Source of the DNA: Oceanobacillus salinisoli
GTDB lineage: Bacteria > Bacillota > Bacilli > Bacillales > Amphibacillaceae
Direction: 5' to 3'
Assembly (NCBI RefSeq): GCF_009733865.1
Contig: NZ_WOFB01000019.1
Location: 82,485 to 146,484, forward strand
DNA length: 64,000 bases
Shown here: piece after piece, positions 27,184-35,078 of the stretch
How positions within the stretch are numbered: position 1 is the stretch's first letter
Layout: each line of letters begins with the position of its first letter
The notes under the pieces: generated by a model
What the model was told of the DNA's origin: nothing
The model's database searches: none
The model's input: the letters and a program-made list of their open reading frames with translations, nothing else
Program-made: the position numbers and the translations under genes

Positions 27184-28125
27184 TTACTCTTCCCCCTTTC
27201 CGTCTAGGATCAAAATTAAAGTAGAACCTGTAGAGGATGTTTCCAATAAAACTTGCTCCGCCATTTTCATCATTAGGGTAAATCCTTGTCCTAGCGATTC
27301 TTTCGTAGAAAACCCTGCCATTAACGTTGTTTTCGGAAGTATCTTTAATGGGAAACCAGGACCTTTGTCCTCTATCACAACTCGAAAAACATCCTGGTCT
27401 TTATAAATGAGCATCTTTCCATACTCAGCATGCTTCAAAATGTTTGTTACCGCCTCAGAAATGATTAAGTTGTAGCTCATTGTTTTAGAAGCCTTAAGAC
27501 CTGCCCCATTGAAGGCTTCTTTTGCAGAATTCCTAGCCTTAGAAATATCCGCTCGGTCATGAATCTCTACCTCACAAAGAAGTTTACTTTGCCTGTATTT
27601 ACCTAGTTCACTTTTATCAATTAAAAGAAAGGCACCATGGGTAGCAGAATAGATAACATCTCGATACACTTCCCATTCCTTACCGGAATCATCAGTAGAA
27701 GGCTGTTGAAAATCAGAGTACATTTGAACCTCACTAAATAATCGAGACAAATTTTCTCGATATAAACGGGGTAATTGTAAGGCCTTTAACTCTTCTTCCA
27801 CTACAGCATTGCTTTTTAACCATTCGACCCCTGATTCTGCTAACTCGTATAACTGTTTTGTCGATTCATCTGGGAAGTCACTTATTGATGTATCCGTAAA
27901 AGCAAGATGAAATAAGGCATCTCTTTGCTCATTATCTATTTCTGCTACAGCCGCCAAGCGGTATACAAGCCACCCAATTAACGCCCTCGTTTGTACTTCC
28001 TTATAAGCGTTAAGTTCAGCGAGTTTTGGAAGAGCACTATTTGATGTTGTTTTACCTTTATCACTTGATCCTTGAAAAAATTTATTTACCAATTTTTTCA
28101 ATTTCCCTTCCACACCCTTTCTCAT
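27184..28125 (-). CDS. RsbT/RsbW-like ATP-binding protein with helical N-terminal domain
   Basis: 313 aa. The C-terminal 125 residues are a GHKL ATPase of the RsbT/anti-sigma type: N-box NLIISEAVTNILKHAEYG, G1 VIEDKGPGFPL, G2 GFSTKESLGQGFTLMMKMA. The N-terminal 180 residues are mostly helical, begin with a basic segment (KLKKLVNKFF) and match no family I can name. RsbT-type proteins phosphorylate STAS partners or bind sigma factors; no STAS, sigma or PP2C gene is adjacent. A c-di-GMP riboswitch with its own terminator lies about 340 bases upstream on the same strand, so expression probably depends on c-di-GMP. The ribosome site is weak; a later start is possible. Confidence 0.75.
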   Translation of the reverse strand: MRKGVEGKLKKLVNKFFQGSSDKGKTTSNSALPKLAELNAYKEVQTRALIGWLVYRLAAVAEIDNEQRDALFHLAFTDTSISDFPDESTKQLYELAESGVEWLKSNAVVEEELKALQLPRLYRENLSRLFSEVQMYSDFQQPSTDDSGKEWEVYRDVIYSATHGAFLLIDKSELGKYRQSKLLCEVEIHDRADISKARNSAKEAFNGAGLKASKTMSYNLIISEAVTNILKHAEYGKMLIYKDQDVFRVVIEDKGPGFPLKILPKTTLMAGFSTKESLGQGFTLMMKMAEQVLLETSSTGSTLILILDGKGEE

Positions 28126-28467
28126 AATATTCCAGCTGAAGAAATTATCGTAATTTCAGCAACAATCGACTGTTTTGGTTAACATAATAAAAATGCAAAA
28201 ATGTTCAGCAACGGATTGTACAATTAACATTTAGGATAGATCTGATTTTTGGATCAATATCCTCTCAAAAAGATCTACTTACAGCCCCCAATAAAACGGG
28301 TGTAATGCGAACTCCATCTTTACGCAATCCCGCGTGTAATATCTTGGTTAATGCTTTTATTTTTTCTAAGTACCTTTTGATAACCAGAAAAGCACAACTT
28401 CTGAGAAGGTCGAAGTTTTCTCATACGTAAATCCGACAAAACTTACACTTTTTTTAAAGCAAGAAAA
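28126..28467 (-). other. Leader between riboswitch terminator and RsbT-like gene
   Basis: An open minus frame (about 28265-28423) reads LVIKRYLEKIKALTKILHAG then LRKDGVRITPVLLGAVSRSF with no start codon. It looks coding-like but I cannot name it. It may be a remnant of a gene that the riboswitch first controlled, or simply leader sequence. Confidence 0.35.
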
Positions 28468-28468
28468 A

Positions 28469-28494
28469 AGCCCACCAAAAAGAATGGTGGGCTT
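28469..28494 (-). terminator. Intrinsic terminator of riboswitch 2
   Basis: The minus strand reads AAGCCCACCA, TTCTTTT loop, TGGTGGGCTT, then TTTTCTT: a 10-bp GC-rich stem with a T-run, about 60 bases past the aptamer. This is the classic expression platform of an ON/OFF riboswitch. Confidence 0.9.
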
Positions 28495-28550
28495 AAATAA
28501 GTAGTTTTGCCTACTACGCAAAATTATATATTTAAGAAAGCCAACCCTTT

Positions 28551-28633
28551 TTCGGTAACCCGGCTGTCATAGTACTAGACCTTAGACCCATGGGCTTTGC
28601 GTCCCCATTTTTCAATGAGTTTGCCATTATCGA
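28551..28633 (-). ncRNA. Cyclic-di-GMP-I (GEMM) riboswitch 2
   Basis: The minus strand has AATGGCAAACTCATT, GAAA tetraloop, AATGGGGACGCAAAGCCCATGGG, CTAAGG, and a second arm closing in GCCGGGTTACCGAA. The GAAA tetraloop, G before CAAAC, CAAAG and ACCG all match the class-I c-di-GMP aptamer. The G (rather than A) at the ligand-specific position points to c-di-GMP and not to cGAMP. A terminator follows at 28469-28494. Confidence 0.93.
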
Positions 28634-29033
28634 AAGGTATTAATCATAAAAAGTTAGAAAAACTTGGTGTCTATACCAGAAATAAAAGGCGAAAACCTTC
28701 ATTTTCCTTTTACTATCATCTTATTAAAACTTGAATATTTTGATTACGTTAATAGGACTAAAATACTATTAATTTTTCTCTATTTTTAAGAATAGCATAA
28801 ACGTTGATTTTTTACAATCTATTTTGATTTATAGTTTACTAATTTATCAAGGTTTTGAAAGGGAAATTTACCGATTTTTACTCAGATTAGCAGTTTTTTT
28901 CCAGCACAATATTTAACACAGTATTCATTATGACATACACATACATCTTTATTAGCTAAAGCTAGAGGGAAGTGTTCCTTAGATTATGGGAAACAATTAG
29001 GTCATGTAGATGACAATACTGCCACACTAAGAG

Positions 29034-29078
29034 CCGAAAAAAGAAGCCTCCCAAAAGTTCGGTGAACTAATGAGAGGC
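29034..29078. repeat. GAAGCCTC hairpin repeat, copy 1 (diverged)
   Basis: Reads AAAAAGAAGCCTCCC, AAAGTTCGGTGAACT, then AATGAGAGGCATCCC. It is a hairpin of the same family as 29849-29885 and 31880-31916, each preceded by a run of A. Terminator-like but detached from any gene. Confidence 0.65.
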
Positions 29079-29213
29079 ATCCCAAAACCTTAATAAGTAT
29101 TAACTTTTTCCAAGAATGTGGTTAAAATATGGTTTATTTGATCACTAACACCTAAGAGGCCACATGCACCAAGGGAATTGGGTGGGTGTTTACATCATGG
29201 CCCGTAAGATGAG

Positions 29214-29280
29214 AGTGTGTAATATCTTTAACGAGATTTTACCGTTTTTCACTGGATTGCGTTAGCAAAATGTTAACATT
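29214..29280. repeat. Interspersed repeat R1, partial copy C
   Basis: Shares AATATCTTTAACGA, TTTTACCGTTTTTCA and TGGATTGCGTTAGCAAAATGT with copies at 19147-19374 and 49246-49480. It covers only the right third of the element. Confidence 0.7.
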
Positions 29281-29848
29281 CTTCAATGCGTCTTGAATGG
29301 TGATTGCAGCCAAAGGAATGAAGCAATAGTCTACTGTAATTAAATTTTAATTAAAGCTAAACTTAAGAGTAGCAAGGAAGGCAGTGCGATTGTTACTTGT
29401 GCTTTCTTCATAGAAAATAACACCACCTACATTGAAAAATCCAAATGTTCATGAATAGTTATCTTTCTATTTGTACGATTTCATAATCACAAATGTTTCA
29501 CTAACCTGCACCTTTACTTTAAGTATATTCTTGTACAAATTATGACTCATTTGATTGTCGCCTTATTAAAATAACCAAACTAACAACAATTCCCACAATA
29601 CGCGCTATTACAGTTTATATAAGATAATTATTAAGAATTCCTCAATTACATATCCTTTAAACTTTTGAAATTATGTTGCATCTGAAACCCAGTCAATTAC
29701 ATAGCCTATTCCTTATATTTAAGGTAAACTTATCGATACATACAAAAACAAAAGTTATTATAAATGCTATAAGGTTCATTAAATCCCCCTATAATAAATT
29801 AGACGGTGAAAAAATAATACCTCCATGTCACGCAAGAATGAAAAAAGA

Positions 29849-29885
29849 GGCTTCTCAAGAGTTTGCTCAACTCATGAGAAGCCTC
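29849..29885. repeat. GAAGCCTC hairpin repeat, copy 2
   Basis: GAGGCTTCTCAAGAGTT and the complementary arm ending in CATGAGAAGCCTC make a long stem. Same family as copies at 29034 and 31880. Confidence 0.7.
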
Positions 29886-30055
29886 CGTTAAAAATTTCTG
29901 TTTAACATCTAATCGCTTTTCCTAAACTTGTTCCAATTGAAAAGAACGGGTTAGGAAGAATAGGAAGAAGTAAGAGGTCGGGATGATAACGTCCCAACCT
30001 CTCCGATTATTTTGGCACTCTAACCTGTATTAAGAAAAGACTGTTTTTATTGAAG

Positions 30056-31546
30056 TTATTCAGGGTCTGGAAGTGTAATCTGATTCTTGGCCACAAGTAT
30101 TTTCTTAACGTCTGCAATTTCATCTTGTATCTCAACCATTCTCCTGCCATTCAACTCGTAAAATTTCATCGCTAAGAGTGACGACACCCAACCGAACATT
30201 GGGAAACCAAATTGGAAAACCAACGTCATTATTAATAGTGAGGATGTCAACTCCTCACCTACCTGTGGGAAAACTTCTTTAAATCCAATAGATGCTAATA
30301 AAAATCCAACAATGGTTGTCGCTAAAGAGGATATTAACTTATCAACAAAAGAAAAGATGGTACTAATCATTCCCGGTATATACCTACCTGTAATATGAGT
30401 TTCGTAATCCGAAGTATCAGCAATCATGGGGATGACCATATTCCCCGTTAATCCAGCAAACCCCATTCCTAATCCATATAAAGCAAGAAAAAGAAATGTA
30501 TTCAGACCCATATCGATAAGAGAAATTGTTTTCGGGTCCATTATCATCAACAATCCTAGGACACCAACGAAACAAAGAAGCGCTGCCCAAGTCCCATACA
30601 CAAAAATCCTTTTCATGCCAGCTTTCCTTGCTATCCCAATTCCTAGGTATGTAATCAGCAAAGTAGGAAGGATGGTAATCATTTGGATTGTTCCGCTTAA
30701 TGCATAATTCCCGATAAGGATTCCAAAAAACATGACTGGGACTGCAGGTTGCCTTAGGATACTATTAGCAAGCTTGTCCGTTGATGCTGCAATTACGAGC
30801 ATTTGGAGAGGTCGATTTCTTTTAATTACCGGCCAATATTCGCTGAACTTTGTTTTCACTGATTTTTCTGCAAAACCAAAGTACTCGAGGCGGTCTTTTT
30901 TCCATATGCCAATTACAGCAATAATTGTAAAAATTGCCCCAGTTACTACTCCATACGTTACTAATTCAGTAAATAAAGCTTCTGAAAATTCCCCTCCATA
31001 TTTTGGAACTAGATAAGAAGCAAGAAGGACTTGTCCACCAACAAAAATGATGGTTGTAAACGTTGCATCAAAGGCTGAAAAAAGCGGACGTTGTTTGGGA
31101 TCATTAGTCAACACTGTTTGGGCCGCTCTTGTACAAACTGCTTGGAACGTATAACCGATAATATGGATTGCATACATACAAATAAAAAACACCAAACGTA
31201 AACCTTCTGGCAAGTGATGGGTTACCATAAACATAGTGATGGTTGAAACAGCAAGAATAATATTTCCTAACACCATAAAAGGTCTAAATTTCCCAAACCT
31301 TGTATTTGTACGATCAATAATAAATCCTATAATCGGATCTGTGATCCCATCAAAAATCCTTAAGGCAGTTAAAATTGTACTAACAACCACAACCGCTAGC
31401 CCAGCCACACCAGTTGCATAATAGGAAACTAATCCAAGTAAAAAGAAATATAGGTTTGTTGCTGCATTATTAAGTGAAAAAAAACCGATTTGCCAAATTT
31501 TTGACCTGTGAATGAATTGCCCCTCTTTAGTGGTTGCTTCCGACAT
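30056..31546 (-). CDS. GPH-family (MelB/LacS-like) cation:sugar symporter
   Basis: 496 aa, twelve helices. The GPH signature is ALRIFDGITDPIIGFIIDRTNTRFGKFRPFM in loop 2-3 (core block DGITDPIIGFIIDRT). Further blocks are CTRAAQTVLTNDPKQRPLFSAF and GLGMGFAGLTGNMVIPMIADTSDYE. AAAGAGGTG precedes the ATG. It stands alone between repeat-rich regions with no hydrolase beside it. Members import glycosides, pentoses or hexuronates; the substrate here is open. Confidence 0.85.
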   Translation of the reverse strand: MSEATTKEGQFIHRSKIWQIGFFSLNNAATNLYFFLLGLVSYYATGVAGLAVVVVSTILTALRIFDGITDPIIGFIIDRTNTRFGKFRPFMVLGNIILAVSTITMFMVTHHLPEGLRLVFFICMYAIHIIGYTFQAVCTRAAQTVLTNDPKQRPLFSAFDATFTTIIFVGGQVLLASYLVPKYGGEFSEALFTELVTYGVVTGAIFTIIAVIGIWKKDRLEYFGFAEKSVKTKFSEYWPVIKRNRPLQMLVIAASTDKLANSILRQPAVPVMFFGILIGNYALSGTIQMITILPTLLITYLGIGIARKAGMKRIFVYGTWAALLCFVGVLGLLMIMDPKTISLIDMGLNTFLFLALYGLGMGFAGLTGNMVIPMIADTSDYETHITGRYIPGMISTIFSFVDKLISSLATTIVGFLLASIGFKEVFPQVGEELTSSLLIMTLVFQFGFPMFGWVSSLLAMKFYELNGRRMVEIQDEIADVKKILVAKNQITLPDPE

Positions 31547-31879
31547 CTTGACACCTCTTTCCGTTTACTATACTTTTTAGTATTACCTTTCACCAGCATA
31601 GTATCCAAAACAGGTGATATAATACGCCCTTGAAACAACCGAAAGTATATGGGGATTTTCGTAGTTTGCATATGAAAATTACATGGAAAATGGCCCAGGT
31701 TTATTTCTTCTGGGCCCAATAATTACTCTATTTAATTTAAGATAAGCTGTGCAACACACTCTACATGGCTTGAGTAGTGATCGTAGAACTATTGAAGTAG
31801 TGGTATGTACCTTGATTAATACTTAATTGTTGTTTTATACGAAAAATGTATACCTTCACATAACCTAAAAAATGAAAAA

Positions 31880-31916
31880 AGAAGCCTCTCAAAAGTTCGC
31901 TGAACTCATGAGAAGC
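31880..31916. repeat. GAAGCCTC hairpin repeat, copy 3
   Basis: GAAGCCTCTCAAAAGTTCGC and the arm ending in CATGAGAAGCCTC; nearly the same as copy 2 and also preceded by AATGAAAAAA. Confidence 0.7.
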
Positions 31917-31974
31917 CTCCGTTAATTTAACTTATGTTAGCAAACCACTCTCACCTTACTAACACGGGCTATGG

Positions 31975-32011
31975 GGTCAGTCCCCCGCAACAGCGCAGTG
32001 AGGAACTGACC
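31975..32011 (+). terminator. GGTCAGT hairpin with T-run
   Basis: GGTCAGTCCCCCGC pairs imperfectly with the arm ending GAGGAACTGACC, followed by CTTTTTCTTTTA. It lies in the gap with no plus-strand gene before it. The phrase GGGGACTGACCC recurs at 48375, so it may be a dispersed repeat. Confidence 0.45.
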
Positions 32012-32170
32012 CTTTTTCTTTTACTTTTAATTACTTCGCAATTTGCACAGCGTTATTCATTCTAAATACGGAATCTCCATATTAATAATTATTCTTATAC
32101 AGGGGGGCAGACACCTTTTCACAAAAACAGACTAAGTGCTGCCAACACACTCAGTCTAACTTACAAAAAA

Positions 32171-32196
32171 CTGGGGCACAGTGCCCTGTCCCTCTG
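32171..32196 (-). terminator. Possible terminator after the lactate/glycolate permease
   Basis: The minus strand reads AGGGCACTGTGCCCC then AGTTTTTTG, a short GC-rich stem plus T-run, directly behind the permease stop. Confidence 0.5.
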
Positions 32197-32201
32197 GTCC
32201 T

Positions 32202-33968
32202 CTAAGCGGAATTTCGTTTCTGTTCAATTGCATTCAAACGTTTGTTGTTTGTCGCAATAATGTATATAACAGTTCCCCAAATAAGTACAGCTATAATCGA
32301 TCCAATGTTAAAAATCCCTTTTTCAGCTGTCCACATAATGGAATAACCTATTGAACCTAACAATAGTGCGTAATAGAAAAACGGAAGAAGCGTTTTACGA
32401 ATAACGTGCCCTTCTTTTCCTACAAGGCCAACAACTGCTGATGCTGCGACAACATTATGAACACAAATCATGTTTCCAGCTGCACCACCAACCGCTTGAA
32501 GTGCAACCATCCATGTCGGGTCAGCACCGATGCGCTCGCCTACCCCGAATTGGAAGAGTGAGAACATCATGTTACTAACGGTATTACTACCAGCTACAAA
32601 TGCACCAAGTCCACCAATGAACGTTGCAAAGATCGGATACATAGAACCTACAAGATTTGCAACACCTTCTGCTAAAACGATTGGCATTTCTTGATAACCA
32701 ACTGCCCCACCGCCTGAGTTAAGAAATACTTGCACCATTGGAACAGTAAAGACAAGAGCCGAACCTGCAGCAATCATCGTTTTACCGGAGTCTTTCCAAG
32801 CCCTAGCGAACTCCTCGCCTTTCATTCCATGCAAATAGTAGGTTAATACTGCAACGACGATAAAAATAAATCCCGGTGAAAACAGAATTTCCCAACTGGA
32901 AGATATTTCTGTCCCAAAAATATTTGGAAAAGCTATTTTTACAGATTTAAGCCAATCTCCTACTTTAGTTAGCCTTGAAATTAGTAAAAGAATAGCAATC
33001 AAAACGTATGGAGTCCATGCACGCCACATGCTTATTTTGCCAGCATAAATATCATTATTTTTTAATTCAACACGCCCAGTCCAGGTTGGATCCCATCGGT
33101 CCTTTGCTTCGAAGTCCCAAATATCGTGTTCTTTTGGCATAAGGAATCCTTTTTGGGCAGCAGGAATGACAATTACCAACCCAACTAAGCCACCAATCAT
33201 TGCCGGGAATTCCGGTCCTAATGTATTTGCAACAATCATATATGGGATTGTCATCGCTACAGAAGCAAATAACGCAAATTTCCATACTTTCAACCCTTCA
33301 CTGAATGACTTGTTTTTCCCAAAAAATCGGGTTAAAATAGCGGCTAAAAATAATGGGATTAACAGTCCTGCAATGGCATGAAGTATAGCAACTTTCCCAG
33401 CAACACCAAATACAAAACCTGAAACATCCGTAATTTGAGTAAGGGGCTCAATTCCAGAACCTACACCCACAATCATCGGCGTTCCAACTGCTCCAAATGA
33501 TACCGGAGTACTTTGAATGATCATACCGGATACAACAGCTGCCATCGCCGGAAATCCAAGTCCGACCATTAATGGGACTGCAACAGCAGCGGGTGTCCCA
33601 AAACCTGCTGAACCTTCAATAAATGAACCGAAAAGCCAGGCAATGATAATAACTTGAATACGGCGGTCTGGTGAAATATCTGTAAAACCTCGACGAATGG
33701 TGTTCAGACCTCCACTTTCTTGTAGCGTGTTCAAGAGTAAAATCGCACCGAAAATAATGAATAACAGCGTTACAGCAACAATAAGTCCATGAACGGAGGC
33801 AGCGGCAACTTGTGAAAATGAGACACCCCAGACGAGAAGAGCTAGTATTACTGCGACGAGGTAGGAAAGCGGCATTGCTTTACTCGCTGGCCATTTAAGC
33901 CCTACTAGAAAAACAGCAACAACGATAATTGGAAGAAAGGCCAGAACAGCTAATATTCCATTATCCAT
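32202..33968 (-). CDS. L-lactate/glycolate permease (LctP/GlcA family)
   Basis: 588-aa transporter with about fourteen helices. Family blocks are GSFIEGSAGFGTPAAVAVPL, GMIIQSTPVSFGAVGTPM, FIGGLGAFVAGSNTVSNMMF and the C-terminal GGAAGNMICVHNVVAASAVVG. It is slightly longer than B. subtilis LctP owing to a soluble insert (about residues 275-305, KDRWDPTWTGRVEL). A GGGGG ribosome site precedes the ATG. Position before glcD, glcF, glcE and malate synthase G suggests glycolate uptake; lactate is also plausible, since lutABC is close. Confidence 0.87.
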   Translation of the reverse strand: MDNGILAVLAFLPIIVVAVFLVGLKWPASKAMPLSYLVAVILALLVWGVSFSQVAAASVHGLIVAVTLLFIIFGAILLLNTLQESGGLNTIRRGFTDISPDRRIQVIIIAWLFGSFIEGSAGFGTPAAVAVPLMVGLGFPAMAAVVSGMIIQSTPVSFGAVGTPMIVGVGSGIEPLTQITDVSGFVFGVAGKVAILHAIAGLLIPLFLAAILTRFFGKNKSFSEGLKVWKFALFASVAMTIPYMIVANTLGPEFPAMIGGLVGLVIVIPAAQKGFLMPKEHDIWDFEAKDRWDPTWTGRVELKNNDIYAGKISMWRAWTPYVLIAILLLISRLTKVGDWLKSVKIAFPNIFGTEISSSWEILFSPGFIFIVVAVLTYYLHGMKGEEFARAWKDSGKTMIAAGSALVFTVPMVQVFLNSGGGAVGYQEMPIVLAEGVANLVGSMYPIFATFIGGLGAFVAGSNTVSNMMFSLFQFGVGERIGADPTWMVALQAVGGAAGNMICVHNVVAASAVVGLVGKEGHVIRKTLLPFFYYALLLGSIGYSIMWTAEKGIFNIGSIIAVLIWGTVIYIIATNNKRLNAIEQKRNSA

Positions 33969-34069
33969 TTCTAAAATCCCCCTTTTAAATATTTTATTCT
34001 ATTAAATAACAATACAATTTCCCTATCTTTTGTTAGCAAGAACAGAAATTTAGTATTGTTATATAATGA

Positions 34070-34198
34070 AACTTCAATCAGTGGGGGTTGGGCCTACAAG
34101 ATGTAGGTCATGCAGACAAAGACATAAGGAAGTGGCGTACTTCGTCTGCGTTCCCCCTATCCCCCCCTCTTCTCCCGAATTCTTGAAGTTGGGGGTTA
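34070..34198. repeat. Possible inverted-repeat remnant upstream of the permease
   Basis: The left part reads ACTTCAATCAGTGGGGGTTG and the right part TTGAAGTTGGGGG, with an internal GCAGAC...GTCTGC hairpin between them. This looks like a short structured element or an insertion-sequence end. No ORF. Confidence 0.35.
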
Positions 34199-34223
34199 AA
34201 ATGTCCGATAATGCGAGATAAAA

Positions 34224-34988
34224 TTAGCCCTGTTTTACAGGGTTACGAAGCCCGCCAATTTCAGCAATTTCACAGATGATGTCATCACCATCTCTCATCA
34301 TTCCTGCGCCAAGCGGACTACCAGTTAAAATCACGTCGCCTTGTTCTAGTGTCATTATGCTGGAAAGCCCGGCAATCATCTTTCTCATAGGAATAATCAT
34401 TAGCTTTGTTACGCTATCCTGTATCTTGTCGCCGTTTAAATATGCTTTAACTGTAACTTTATTAGGATCCAATTCTGTTTCGATATATGGACCAAGCGGC
34501 GTAAACGTGTCAAATGACTTTCCTATCATCCAATGTCCATCTTTATGGAAAAATTGCGGTGCCGTTACATCGTTGGCTACCGTATAGCCAAAAATAAATT
34601 CTGTTACCTCTTCTTCAGTAATATTACTTGTACGTTTTCCAATCACTACTGCAAGCTCGGATTCGAATTTTACTTCTTCTATTTTATTTGGAATAACGAT
34701 GGACTTCCCACTTCCAATAACAGATGAAATCGGCTTGTAAAAAAACACAGGAATTTCTGGAAGTTCAGAAGGTAAATCCTCTGTTTTGCCAACATAGTTT
34801 GCACCAATACCAATCACATGGCGTGGCGTAAGGGGTGCCAGTAATTCAATATCTTCTTCATTGTGTATAATCCCCATATATTTCCAATTGGAAAATATGT
34901 TTCCTTCAATTTGTTGGATACCATTTTCTGTTACGATTCCTTGCAAAATTGTTTCTTCATTTTGTTTTTTAAATCTAGCAAATTTCAT
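34224..34988 (-). CDS. Fumarylacetoacetate hydrolase-family protein
   Basis: 254 aa from the ATG at 34988, which has AGGAGTGAG before it; an in-frame ATG at 35045 lacks a ribosome site. The FAH catalytic block is visible: GIGANYVGKTEDLP, FFYKPISSVIGSG, EVKFESELAVVIGKR (metal-binding glutamates), GYTVANDVTA and GDVILTGSPLGAG. Family members hydrolyse acylpyruvates or decarboxylate oxaloacetate. In this glycolate cluster the substrate is unknown. It lies 90 bases behind glcD on the same strand. Confidence 0.85.
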   Translation of the reverse strand: MKFARFKKQNEETILQGIVTENGIQQIEGNIFSNWKYMGIIHNEEDIELLAPLTPRHVIGIGANYVGKTEDLPSELPEIPVFFYKPISSVIGSGKSIVIPNKIEEVKFESELAVVIGKRTSNITEEEVTEFIFGYTVANDVTAPQFFHKDGHWMIGKSFDTFTPLGPYIETELDPNKVTVKAYLNGDKIQDSVTKLMIIPMRKMIAGLSSIMTLEQGDVILTGSPLGAGMMRDGDDIICEIAEIGGLRNPVKQG

Positions 34989-35078
34989 TATTCTCACTCC
35001 TAAATTGTTAATATTCCGATAATTTAAGTGGTGAATCTCTAGCATTTCTATAAAATGGAATTAAAAACTAGTAAACAA

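Larger units (their letters stand above)
28634..30055. other. 1.4-kb region without intact genes
   Basis: Contains hairpin repeats (29034-29078 and 29849-29885), partial repeat R1 (29214-29280), and AT-rich DNA. A short plus-strand reading near 28990 (KQLGHVDDNTATLRA) hints at a recombinase scrap, but is too short to claim. A hairpin AGAGGTCGGGA / TCCCAACCTCT at 29973-30002 may close the GPH transporter transcript. Confidence 0.5.
31547..32201. other. Intergenic region with hairpin repeats
   Basis: Contains hairpin repeat copy 3 (31880-31916), a hairpin at 31975-32011 and a possible terminator near 32171-32196. No ORF is supported. Confidence 0.5.

Noticed and set aside
29673..29891. A 72-codon plus-strand ORF
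   Set aside because: Ends inside a dispersed hairpin repeat and has no ribosome site or family resemblance.
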